Shown: positions 1-7,859 of the stretch, piece after piece
Layout: every line of letters starts with the position of its first letter
Position numbering within the stretch: position 1 is the stretch's first letter
Assembly (NCBI GenBank): GCA_965226565.1
Contig: CBDDDI010000003.1
Span: 1 to 26,099 of the forward strand
Direction of reading: 5' to 3'
DNA: 26,099 bases
DNA from: SZUA-444 sp965226565
Lineage (GTDB): Bacteria; Bacillota; Clostridia; Oscillospirales; Ruminococcaceae
Notes under the pieces: model-generated
The model's database searches: none
Told to the model about the DNA's origin: nothing
What the model saw: the letters and a program-made list of their open reading frames with translations, nothing else
Program-made: the position numbers and the translations under genes

Positions 1-1446
1 GATTGGAATTTATATAACATTTATGCTGATGAAGGTATTTCTGGAACATCCACAAAAAAGCGTGATTCATTTAATAAAATGATAAATGATGCGTATCTTG
101 GACGTTTTGATAAAATTGTTACTAAAGAGGTAAGTAGGTTTTCTAGAAATATTCTTGATACTATTTCATTTACTAGAGATTTGCGTAGGTTAGGTGTAGA
201 AGTGATATTTATGAATGATGGAATAAATACTTTTGAACCAGATTCTGAACTTAGACTTTCAATAATGGGGAGTATTGCACAAGAAGAAAGTAGAAAAACC
301 AGTTCTAGAGTGAAATGGGGACAAACAAGACGGATGGAGCAAGGAATTGTTTTTGGCAGAAGTATGCTTGGTTATGATGTTAAGAATGGAAAAATGAGTA
401 TTAATACAAATGGTGCGAAAATTGTTAGATTAATATTTCATAAATATATTAATGAATATAAAGGTACTGCTATTATTGCTAGAGAACTTACAGAAGAAGG
501 ATACAAAACTTTTACAGGTAATACGAAATGGTCTAATGGTGTAATATTAAAAATTCTTAAGAATGAAAAATACTGTGGTGACCTTTGTCAGAAAAAAACG
601 TATACTCCTGATTATTTAACTCATGAGAAAAAGTATAATTATAATGCTGAAGAAAAGATTTTTATTTATAATCATCATGAACCTATTATTAAACGTGAGT
701 TGTGGGATATGGTGCAAAAAGAAATTGCTCGTAGAAATATTAATACTAATGATAAAAAAGGTCATGGAAATCGTTATCCATTATCAGGTAAAATTAAGTG
801 TGGAAATTGTGGTTCGAGTTTTGTTGCACGTTATAAAAAACGTAGTGATGGTAGTAAATATAAATGTTGGAGATGCAGCACTGCTACTACATATGGAAAA
901 AAGAAAATTAATAAGTCAGGTATAGAAATTGGTTGTGATATTGGCAGACAATTGCGTGATGATGTTGCTATAGAAATTGTGAAGAAAAGTGTTGATTCAC
1001 TTTCTATAGATAAAGAAGCAATTATACAAAATATTGTAGGTATTGTTACAGAAGTAATTTATGAAAATAATTATAGTGAGAAATTAGATATTAAGAAATT
1101 AGAAAAACAATTAAATTTGATTGTTGAAAAGAAAAAAAGTGTTCTTGATGAGTTCTTTACAAAGAATATTAGTAAAGATGAAATGAAAATGATGAATGAA
1201 AAGTATGATACAGAAATTATAGAATTAAGTGAAAAGATTAATTTTATAATGAAAAAACAAAATTATTCTTATTCAAAATATGATATAAAGAAAGATGTGG
1301 AGGAAAAAGTTTCGGATATAGTAAATGGCAAGGTATTAACTGATAACTTTTATAGAAAATTACTTAATGAAATAACTGTGTTGCCAGATAAAAGTTTGTG
1401 TGTTAAATTTAATTTTTTGCCAACACAATGGTACTATACTATTTAA
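1..1446 (+). CDS. Large serine recombinase, copy 1 (5' end cut off by the window edge)
   Basis: This is residues 38-518 of the protein seen whole at 12908-14464. The reading frame is open from base 1, and the missing first 37 codons lie beyond the edge, so it is not a pseudogene. The catalytic serine is in the missing part. What remains includes the catalytic-domain arginines in the SRFSR motif (residues 83 and 86), the Recombinase domain from about residue 155, the zinc ribbon (Cys304, 307, 326, 329, 349) and the coiled coil (about 396-452). It ends in TAA, about 60 bp before the inverted repeat at 1506-1543, and is convergent with the degT-like gene. Confidence 0.93.
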   Translation, partial: DWNLYNIYADEGISGTSTKKRDSFNKMINDAYLGRFDKIVTKEVSRFSRNILDTISFTRDLRRLGVEVIFMNDGINTFEPDSELRLSIMGSIAQEESRKTSSRVKWGQTRRMEQGIVFGRSMLGYDVKNGKMSINTNGAKIVRLIFHKYINEYKGTAIIARELTEEGYKTFTGNTKWSNGVILKILKNEKYCGDLCQKKTYTPDYLTHEKKYNYNAEEKIFIYNHHEPIIKRELWDMVQKEIARRNINTNDKKGHGNRYPLSGKIKCGNCGSSFVARYKKRSDGSKYKCWRCSTATTYGKKKINKSGIEIGCDIGRQLRDDVAIEIVKKSVDSLSIDKEAIIQNIVGIVTEVIYENNYSEKLDIKKLEKQLNLIVEKKKSVLDEFFTKNISKDEMKMMNEKYDTEIIELSEKINFIMKKQNYSYSKYDIKKDVEEKVSDIVNGKVLTDNFYRKLLNEITVLPDKSLCVKFNFLPTQWYYTI

Positions 1447-1505
1447 AATATAACATTTATTATAGATTAAATGTATGAAGTAAATATGATTTGATAAAAT
1501 AGGCT

Positions 1506-1543
1506 CATTGTGATAACGATGTTCCTATATCGTGTTCACAATG
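1506..1543. other. Candidate serine-recombinase attachment/crossover site, copy 1
   Basis: Imperfect inverted repeat: left arm CATTGTGATAACGAT (1506-1520), right arm ATCGTGTTCACAATG (1529-1543), 13 of 15 positions complementary, around an 8-base asymmetric centre GTTCCTAT whose middle dinucleotide (1524-1525) is CC. It lies 60 bp after the recombinase stop and has no T-run, so it is not the terminator, which follows separately at 1579-1606. Size, dyad symmetry and a non-palindromic central dinucleotide are what large serine recombinases use. Its richer GC than the surrounding DNA also sets it apart. Role inferred. Confidence 0.5.
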
Positions 1544-1578
1544 TGGTCGTATGTAATAATAAATATGTGTTGATTAAA

Positions 1579-1606
1579 AAAAGAGAGCGTTTTAGTGCTC
1601 TCTTTT
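1579..1606. terminator. Bidirectional intrinsic terminator, copy 1
   Basis: Perfect 10-bp stem: AAAAGAGAGC (1579-1588) and GCTCTCTTTT (1597-1606) with an 8-base loop. T-rich sequence follows in both directions (the plus strand continues TTTTGTTATATTTATTTTTT; the minus strand reads through a run of T after the stem). It lies between the convergent recombinase and degT-like genes and should stop transcription of both operons. Confidence 0.9.
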
Positions 1607-1613
1607 GTTATAT

Positions 1614-2753
1614 TTATTTTTTAGATGTAAAATCATTTACTATCTTTGTGATTTTATCTATATCTTCTTTTACTAAATTTAAATGCAGTGGCATTGTAAT
1701 TATTCTTTGAGATATTTTATGAGCATTTGGACATTTTCCATTATCATATTTATATAATTTATATTCAGTATTGTCACGATAATGTACACCTGCAAAAATA
1801 TCGTTTTTAGCAAGTTCATTCATAAGTCCATCTCTATCATCAACTTCAATTTCATATAAATGATAAGAACATTCATCTTTATATTGCACATCAATTATAT
1901 TAATATTTTTATTAGATTTAAAAGCCTCATCATACCAGCTAGCTAATTTGCGTCTATAAGCATTATCTTCATCAAGATATTTTAATTGAACTAGGCCAAG
2001 TGCAGCCATTATAGAATTACCATGATCTTTGTATCCAAGGTAATCAACATCGTATTTCCATTTGTATGATCCTTGATTACTTGTTCTTGCATATGTATCT
2101 TTGTTGATTCCAAGCCATGTTAGCTTTCTGCAAATTTGGTCATACTCATCATTTTTAAAGCAAATCATACCACTATCAGCTGTTGGAAGGTTTTTAACAG
2201 CTTGATAAGAATATACAGTTACATCAACTCCATCCCATGTTCCAGGAGTAACTGAGTTTATTCTTGTCCCAGCCATATGAGCTGCATCAAGAATAAGTTT
2301 AAGATTATGTTTTTTACAAATCTCAATAATTTTTTCTAATTTTCCTATTCTTCCACCATATCCAACAAAAATAACTGCTTTTGTTTTACTATTGATTTTT
2401 TTCTCCACATCAATAGGATCTAAACATAAATATTTATCAACATCAGCAAATCTTGCAACCATATTTTCATAAAGAATAGCATGGTTAGTGGAAACGAAAG
2501 TGATAGGTGTTGTAATAATTTCATCTCCATCATTCCAATTGTTTTCTTTTTTTAGTATTTTAACTGCTAATTGCAATCCTACTGTTGCTGAATTTAAAAA
2601 ATGAGCATTTTTATGACAAGTATATTCTTTCCATTTGTTTTCTAATTCAACTGTTTTGAATCCCATACCTGTCCAACCTTTTTCAAGGCATTCTCTTATT
2701 TCGTCAAGGCATTCCTCAACATGAAATTTTGGTTTTAATACTTGAATAGACAT
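1614..2753 (-). CDS. DegT/DnrJ/EryC1/StrS-family sugar aminotransferase, copy 1
   Basis: A 379-aa PLP-dependent enzyme expected to transfer an amino group, usually from glutamate, to a keto group on a nucleotide sugar in the cytoplasm. Visible family marks: the TPITF segment (82-86), Asp156 and His159 in LDAAH near the cofactor, and the Schiff-base lysine Lys187 in SYQAVKNL. Length is normal for the family. ATG at 2753 follows GAGAGGT by 9 bases. It is the last gene of the operon, 16 bp after the GNAT gene, and ends just before the terminator. With RfbA and RfbB upstream, the likely substrate is a dTDP-4-keto-6-deoxyhexose, giving a 4-amino-4,6-dideoxy sugar as WecE, VioA or PerB-type enzymes do. 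The exact sugar and stereochemistry cannot be read from sequence. Confidence 0.93.
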   Translation of the reverse strand: MSIQVLKPKFHVEECLDEIRECLEKGWTGMGFKTVELENKWKEYTCHKNAHFLNSATVGLQLAVKILKKENNWNDGDEIITTPITFVSTNHAILYENMVARFADVDKYLCLDPIDVEKKINSKTKAVIFVGYGGRIGKLEKIIEICKKHNLKLILDAAHMAGTRINSVTPGTWDGVDVTVYSYQAVKNLPTADSGMICFKNDEYDQICRKLTWLGINKDTYARTSNQGSYKWKYDVDYLGYKDHGNSIMAALGLVQLKYLDEDNAYRRKLASWYDEAFKSNKNINIIDVQYKDECSYHLYEIEVDDRDGLMNELAKNDIFAGVHYRDNTEYKLYKYDNGKCPNAHKISQRIITMPLHLNLVKEDIDKITKIVNDFTSKK

Positions 2754-2769
2754 TATTTTTTACCTCTCT

Positions 2770-3267
2770 CTATTGTTTTTTTATTTCCATAATAATTAAT
2801 TTTTTATCATTATTTAAAATTCTTGATGAGACTTCAATAAATCCAGCTTTCTTATACATTTTTATTGCTTTTTTATTGTCAGAATATACTTCAAGATAAA
2901 TTCTTTCTAAATTTAGTTTTTGAAATCCAATATTACAAACGCATATTGTTGCTTCTAATCCAAGACCTTTTTGATTTACTAAAGAGCTATCAACAATGAT
3001 TCTACCAAATTCAGTAGATCCTTTTTCAATGTTATATAAACTAACAGCACCAACCCAAGTGTCTTTATAATAAACAGAAAATATATAATCATCTTTTAAT
3101 GTTTTATATTTCTCAAACCAAATTTCTTGTTCTTGAGGTGATATTTCTTGTGTGTATATAAAACAGTCTTTATGTTTGTTTCTTAAAATTCTTAATGATT
3201 CAATCTCTTCTTCTTTTAATGGATTTAATTTTATTCTTTCATATTTATCGGTTAATTCATGTAGCAA
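2770..3267 (-). CDS. GNAT-family N-acetyltransferase (probably amino-sugar acetylation), copy 1
   Basis: A 165-aa single-domain GNAT of the RimJ/PseH-like type. The acetyl-CoA binding loop is QKGLG (Gln99 to Gly103), and the C-terminal Asn131-x2-Ala134-x3-Tyr138-x3-Gly142-Phe143 pattern is typical. The N-terminus has the LRxxRN-like strand-helix start. Start is TTG at 3267, supported by AAGGAGG nine bases upstream and by only 1 base between it and the preceding stop; there is no better ATG. It directly precedes the aminotransferase, which argues for acetylation of the newly made amino group, like WecD, VioB or PseH partners. A protein substrate is possible but unlikely in this operon. Confidence 0.88.
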   Translation of the reverse strand: MLHELTDKYERIKLNPLKEEEIESLRILRNKHKDCFIYTQEISPQEQEIWFEKYKTLKDDYIFSVYYKDTWVGAVSLYNIEKGSTEFGRIIVDSSLVNQKGLGLEATICVCNIGFQKLNLERIYLEVYSDNKKAIKMYKKAGFIEVSSRILNNDKKLIIMEIKKQ

Positions 3268-3268
3268 A

Positions 3269-3865
3269 TTATTTTTCCTCCTTATTATCTAATTGATAAT
3301 TTGGATTTCGTTGAAGACTAAATAAAAATATTGATAAATAATAAATTATTATCATAGTAACTATTCTTGAAATTGAAATATGAAAATCTAAAGGATTAAT
3401 AATTATTTTTATATCGTTTAAAATTAATCCTGCTTGATCTCCTAAGTCAATTCTTAGATCTTTTACATCTTTATTAATATTAATTTCTATGCTTTTGTCA
3501 TATTTGTTTTTATCATGTATTACTAAATCTCCGTTAAATTGACCAATTTCTTGTGTAGTATAAAAAATATCTGTATAAGGAACTTTTACATTTTCATTTA
3601 AATTAACGTCAATTTTTACTTTACTGATTTTTGTATTTAAATTATTTAAAATTATCATTGAGTCAACTAAAGATACTTTTTGAGTATCAGTACTTTCTTG
3701 CCAATTAACATACGAGATATTATCTTCTTGACAATAAGTAGTTTTAACTTTTTTTATAAATTTATCATTTAAATAAGAAAAATTAAAAATTATAATTTCA
3801 ATTAAAGTAGACAAAATAACAACACATAAAAAAACTAAAATACTTTTTTTAAAATTCTTTTTCAT
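3269..3865 (-). CDS. Membrane-anchored protein with extracytoplasmic domain, unknown family, copy 1
   Basis: A 198-aa protein with two predicted membrane segments (about 8-29 and 167-185). Between them lies about 135 residues rich in alternating hydrophobic and Asn/Lys/Asp residues, suggesting beta strands outside the membrane, and a short charged tail (186-198). The basic N-terminus puts both ends in the cytoplasm. No catalytic motif is visible. Such a beta domain between TM segments recalls parts of large multipass glycan-modifying membrane proteins, so it may be a shortened relative or an accessory subunit of the export or modification machinery; this is a guess. ATG at 3865 has GAAGGA upstream. 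It sits between the large glycosyltransferase and the acetyltransferase. Confidence 0.75.
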   Translation of the reverse strand: MKKNFKKSILVFLCVVILSTLIEIIIFNFSYLNDKFIKKVKTTYCQEDNISYVNWQESTDTQKVSLVDSMIILNNLNTKISKVKIDVNLNENVKVPYTDIFYTTQEIGQFNGDLVIHDKNKYDKSIEININKDVKDLRIDLGDQAGLILNDIKIIINPLDFHISISRIVTMIIIYYLSIFLFSLQRNPNYQLDNKEEK

Positions 3866-3885
3866 GGATACATCCTTCTTTAAAT

Positions 3886-6315
3886 TTATATATTTTCATA
3901 ATAGAGTAAATTTCTAATACGAAGCCTTATATTAAATAATTTTTTTAAGACTTTATATACTAAAGATTTTTTATTTTTGTTTTCATACACACCAATAGTA
4001 TTTTTGTGATTACCTTCGTATTTTGCAGTTAAAACTAGTTTGATTTTTTTAGGTGAAGTAATAATATTATCAAAGTAAAAGTAATTAATTTGTCTTATTG
4101 CAATATCTTTTATATCTATAGAGCTTTCACATATTAAATTGTTTCTTGTATCTTTAATTTCTGCTATTACTTTGCCTTTAGAGTTAGGATATTCAGAAGA
4201 AAAAATAATTCCTAGTCTTGAAAACTCTAAACAATCTGGTTTTAGTATATAGGATATTGGTTTATACTTAATCTCATTAAAATTAAGAAAACTATCAATA
4301 AACATATAATTATGAATAATTTCTCTTTCTGTTCTTACTTCATATTTAGTTGCTGAATACAAAGCTATCTCATATCTGTTTATAATATCAGCAATTTGCG
4401 TGCATTCAACATCTTTTAGTATTTTTTCAAATGTTTCAGAAACGTTTTCAACAGAATAATTTTCAATAGCATAATTTTTTTGAATATCATATTTATTTTT
4501 ACGAATTTTAGGTTTTAATGCTATACTTTTTAATTTTTGATACCAATCTTCTACAGTGTTTTCGGCACATATTATTTGTTTACAATCTTTATATGGTTTA
4601 ATATTAGAAGTTATTAATACTGCGCCTAACATAACAGCATTAATTAATGCATTATTAGTTTTATATTTATTGTTTTCTATATCTTTTCCACTATGAATAA
4701 GTATATGGACATTATGTACTTTAATTTTATTTATAATTTGATAATAGCATGGATCTCTATCAAAAATTTGAAATTGAATCTTGTCAGTGGATTTAAATGT
4801 TTTATTAATTTTAGCATGCAAAATTTGTGTACAAATAAGTTTAACTGGTTTTATCTTTGAAAGTTTAATTATTGCAGGATAAATATATTCAATAAATGTA
4901 TTTTCTCTAAATTCTCCACCTATAAATGCAATGTTAATACTATTTTCAGATTGTGAATAGTTTGAAGATAGATTTATATTAAATGAAGGTGGAAGTACTT
5001 CTATTTTGTTATGAATTTTTTTAGTAATTAGATAATCTTTTAGTTTATCAGTAGAAGTAATTACTTTTTTGATATTTTTAAATCTGTCATCTTTTAATGC
5101 ATCGTTACAAGTGCTAATTATTGAATAGTCTAATGAGTCTTCATCTATATTTTTCAAAACTTCAATAAAGTTATCATCTGTATAAAAATAAAAAGGAATA
5201 TTATAGTTTTTAATCCTCTCATTTATAATTATTGCATTATGTGAATTACGAACAGCTATTATTACATCTGCAGATAAAATATCATTTTCAGAAAAATTAG
5301 GAAAAGTAGATAATCTAATAATATATTTTTCTTTTAATGAATGAAATGCAAGAAAATAACTTGCATCAAGTGCATGTACTAATAATAAAATTCTTTTTTT
5401 ACTTACAGGTGAACTTTTGATAAATGGTTGATTTGGAACATACCATTTTTTATTTCTATAGTTGGAATAGAAGAGTGAAACAAAATTTAAATATGATTGT
5501 GTATTTTGTTTTTCGTAACCAATAATATCATATTCTTCATAATTTTTAGGTAATAGTTTATCGTTTCTATCAGTTGACATATGTTCAAGAATTGTCCATG
5601 TATTCATTTTGACAGTATTGCCAAGTGAATCATTAAGTCTTACTCCATATTCATAGGTCACGATTTTAGGAATTTTGTATATTTCAAATTTTAAAAAGAC
5701 TCTTTGCCAATAGTCCCAATCACATACTCTAGTAAGTGATAAGTGTGGATCATAAAGACCAATTGTTTCTATTATATCTTTATGTATTACAACAGATCCA
5801 TTACCAATACAATTAGTATATGGTAATAAATTTAGTCCTAAATCAATATCAACATAACTATTTCCTTTATCATAAATTCTAGTAATTCCATAAGTGAATT
5901 TAACATTATGTTTAATCATTGCTTTCATAGAAAGCATTAGATGGTTTTCATCCCAAATATTATCGTCAAATATAAAAGCAATATATTCTCCTCTTGCTTT
6001 TGTATAGCCTTCATATTCGCTAATAGATGGTAATCCCATGTTATAAGTATGTCTAATATAATTAATTCTTTCATCTATTTGCATATAAAATTTTATTAGA
6101 TCTTCTGTTCCGTCAGTTGAAGCATCATCAACAATAATAAGTTCCCAATTTGTATAGGTTTGTTTTAATATTGATTCAATAGCTTTTTCAAAATTTCCAC
6201 TTTTGGCTCTTTTAAATGTTGGTAATATAATAGAGATTTTTGGAATCATTTTATTATATTTATTATTTGGATACCATTTTGGACAAACCGCATTTAGTAT
6301 GTTTTTAACCTTCAT
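3886..6315 (-). CDS. Multidomain glycosyltransferase (GT2 + GT4-like + C-terminal beta domain), copy 1
   Basis: An 809-aa cytoplasmic protein likely to add two sugars to the growing glycan. Residues about 26-250 are a GT-A fold GT2 domain: ISIILPTF start, Asp63-Asp64 for nucleotide binding, and an FDDN motif (116-119) in the DxD position. Residues about 305-640 look like a GT-B/GT4-type domain and share an outline with the glycosyltransferase at 7822-9030: a Tyr-Phe-Tyr-x-Asp-Asp segment near 376-381, then a Leu/Gly-Ala-Val motif and a DWYQKL-type helix. Residues about 670-785 read as a beta-sandwich that could bind carbohydrate. ATG at 6315 has AGAGGT 7 bases upstream, 10 bp after the ATPase stop. 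Linkages and donors are unknown. Confidence 0.88.
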   Translation of the reverse strand: MKVKNILNAVCPKWYPNNKYNKMIPKISIILPTFKRAKSGNFEKAIESILKQTYTNWELIIVDDASTDGTEDLIKFYMQIDERINYIRHTYNMGLPSISEYEGYTKARGEYIAFIFDDNIWDENHLMLSMKAMIKHNVKFTYGITRIYDKGNSYVDIDLGLNLLPYTNCIGNGSVVIHKDIIETIGLYDPHLSLTRVCDWDYWQRVFLKFEIYKIPKIVTYEYGVRLNDSLGNTVKMNTWTILEHMSTDRNDKLLPKNYEEYDIIGYEKQNTQSYLNFVSLFYSNYRNKKWYVPNQPFIKSSPVSKKRILLLVHALDASYFLAFHSLKEKYIIRLSTFPNFSENDILSADVIIAVRNSHNAIIINERIKNYNIPFYFYTDDNFIEVLKNIDEDSLDYSIISTCNDALKDDRFKNIKKVITSTDKLKDYLITKKIHNKIEVLPPSFNINLSSNYSQSENSINIAFIGGEFRENTFIEYIYPAIIKLSKIKPVKLICTQILHAKINKTFKSTDKIQFQIFDRDPCYYQIINKIKVHNVHILIHSGKDIENNKYKTNNALINAVMLGAVLITSNIKPYKDCKQIICAENTVEDWYQKLKSIALKPKIRKNKYDIQKNYAIENYSVENVSETFEKILKDVECTQIADIINRYEIALYSATKYEVRTEREIIHNYMFIDSFLNFNEIKYKPISYILKPDCLEFSRLGIIFSSEYPNSKGKVIAEIKDTRNNLICESSIDIKDIAIRQINYFYFDNIITSPKKIKLVLTAKYEGNHKNTIGVYENKNKKSLVYKVLKKLFNIRLRIRNLLYYENI

Positions 6316-6325
6316 TTATTTACCT

Positions 6326-7060
6326 CTATTTCTTTGCAGAATTTGTATATGCCTCAACAACTTTTTTTGGATCTCCATCCATTCGTATTTCTCCTCTTTC
6401 AAGCCAAATACATCTGTTACATATTTTTTGTGCTGATGTCATATCATGAGTAACTAAGATAATAATTTTTGCTTTTGACATCATTTCTTTCATTCTTTTT
6501 TGTGCCTTATCAACAAAGGCAGCATCTCCTGCTGATAACACTTCATCTAAAAGTAAAATATCTGGTTTAATAGCAGTTGAAATAGAGAAGGCAAGTCTAA
6601 CAAACATACCAGAAGAATAATATTTAACTGGCATATTTAAAAAATCTCCAAGTTCAGAAAATTCTGCTATTTCTTTCATTTTAGATTTTATCTCTTTTGG
6701 AGTTTCTCCAAGCATTAATCCTCGTAAATATATATTATCCCAACCACTTTGTTCCATTTCAAATCCTGTTGCCAATTCAAACATACTGGATATTCTTCCA
6801 TTAACGGTTAAATTGCCAGATGTAGGTGGATATATTCCAGATACTAATTTCAAAAATGTACTTTTACCAGCTCCATTATGTCCTATTATTGAAACTCTTT
6901 CTCCATCTTTAATCTCAAAATTAAAATCTTTAAGAGCATGCACAGTTCCATTTTTATAATCATTAAATTTATTGCTTCCAGGAATAATTAAATCTCTTAT
7001 TTTTTTTTCCTTATATATTTTAAATATAAGATTAATATCTTCTAATTTTATAATACTCAT
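6326..7060 (-). CDS. Polysaccharide ABC exporter ATPase (Wzt/TagH/RfbE type), copy 1
   Basis: A 244-aa ATP-binding subunit that powers export of a lipid-linked glycan across the membrane with the permease encoded just upstream. Walker A GHNGAGKST (60-68), signature YSSGM (148-152), Walker B ILLLDE (168-173) and switch His205 are all intact. The long N-terminal insertion before Walker A is typical of the Wzt/TagH/KpsT group. It ends after the nucleotide-binding domain: the C-terminal carbohydrate-recognition domain of long Wzt proteins is absent, so export should not depend on a chain-end modification read by this subunit. ATG at 7060 follows GGAG; 13 bp after the permease stop. Confidence 0.95.
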   Translation of the reverse strand: MSIIKLEDINLIFKIYKEKKIRDLIIPGSNKFNDYKNGTVHALKDFNFEIKDGERVSIIGHNGAGKSTFLKLVSGIYPPTSGNLTVNGRISSMFELATGFEMEQSGWDNIYLRGLMLGETPKEIKSKMKEIAEFSELGDFLNMPVKYYSSGMFVRLAFSISTAIKPDILLLDEVLSAGDAAFVDKAQKRMKEMMSKAKIIILVTHDMTSAQKICNRCIWLERGEIRMDGDPKKVVEAYTNSAKK

Positions 7061-7073
7061 ATATTCTCCATTC

Positions 7074-7859
7074 CTATAAATAAAAAGCTAGTTTTTTTCT
7101 TATTCTCATTATTAAAAATATTCCAGTAAAGAACAATATTACTGATAAAAGAATAGCAATAATATATACTTGTATGCTTGGCAATTGTTCTCCTAGCATT
7201 GGTTTTTTAACAACTTCTAATATATAGTAAAATGGATTTATTTTATAAATAATTTCGAAACCTTTTTGTTTTAATATTTCAGCTGGAAAAATAATAGGTG
7301 TAGCATAAAATAATCCTTGCAAGATTATTGATTGAAGTGGTTGAAAATCACGTATTTTTAAATTAACAACAGCTGAAATATTTGCCATGCCAATAGAAAA
7401 TATAAGAAGAATTAATAATCCAGGAATTATCATAAGCATTTTTGGTGAAAATAAATTCGGTTGTAAAAACAAATAAATTATAAGAAAAGCATCAATGCTA
7501 TAAATTAAATTGACAAAAGCGACTAAAGTTACTCTTAATGGAAATATTTGCGAATTGACATTTGTTTGTTTTATGTATCCTTCGGCACTAAGAAAAGATA
7601 AAGTTCCGCCATCAGCAGCTGTATTAATGAAAATCCATGGATTTAACCCAGCGAAAAGAGCTGGTATAAAAACTTTAGGATCAGTACCAAAAATAATTGA
7701 ATATACTGTTCCTATTATTACAACTAATCCTAAAGGTGTTAAAATAGACCACAATACTCCGAGCATAGATTTTCTATATTTTGCTTGCAGATCTCTATTT
7801 ACTAAACTATATAAAATATATTTATCTTTTATTATTCCTTTGAAATAATCTTTTACCAA
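7074..7859 (-). CDS. Polysaccharide ABC exporter permease (Wzm/TagG type), copy 1
   Basis: A 261-aa ABC-2 type integral membrane protein with an amphipathic N-terminus, the family-typical DLQAKYRKSMLGVLWSILTP segment at the first membrane helix, and about six hydrophobic helices ending in a basic tail. It forms the export channel with the ATPase for undecaprenyl-linked polysaccharide or teichoic-acid-like chains. TTG at 7859 is chosen because AGGAGG lies 8 bases upstream and the preserved N-terminal motif needs it. It overlaps the 3' end of the preceding glycosyltransferase gene by 38 bases, indicating translational coupling. Confidence 0.95.
   Translation of the reverse strand: MVKDYFKGIIKDKYILYSLVNRDLQAKYRKSMLGVLWSILTPLGLVVIIGTVYSIIFGTDPKVFIPALFAGLNPWIFINTAADGGTLSFLSAEGYIKQTNVNSQIFPLRVTLVAFVNLIYSIDAFLIIYLFLQPNLFSPKMLMIIPGLLILLIFSIGMANISAVVNLKIRDFQPLQSIILQGLFYATPIIFPAEILKQKGFEIIYKINPFYYILEVVKKPMLGEQLPSIQVYIIAILLSVILFFTGIFLIMRIRKKLAFYL

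Noticed and set aside
1..78. Recombinase copy 1 appears to lack its N-terminus and start codon
   Set aside because: The frame is open from base 1 and matches residues 38 onward of the intact copy, so the loss is due to the window edge and it is not a pseudogene.
623..925. A 100-codon frame inside the recombinase gene
   Set aside because: It overlaps in another frame the conserved Recombinase and zinc-ribbon domains; low-complexity hydrophobic translation typical of AT-rich shadow frames.
1453..1474. Short inverted repeat ACATTTA / TAAATGT after the recombinase stop
   Set aside because: Only 7-bp AT-rich arms with an 8-base loop and no T-run; too weak to separate from chance in this composition.
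1510..1710. A 66-codon plus-strand frame after the recombinase
   Set aside because: It runs through the inverted repeat, the terminator hairpin and antisense to the degT-like gene, with no ribosome binding site; its N-terminal residues only reflect the dyad.
7510..7848. A 112-codon plus-strand frame
   Set aside because: It is entirely antisense to the ABC permease gene, whose membrane-helix pattern is clear; no promoter or ribosome site.
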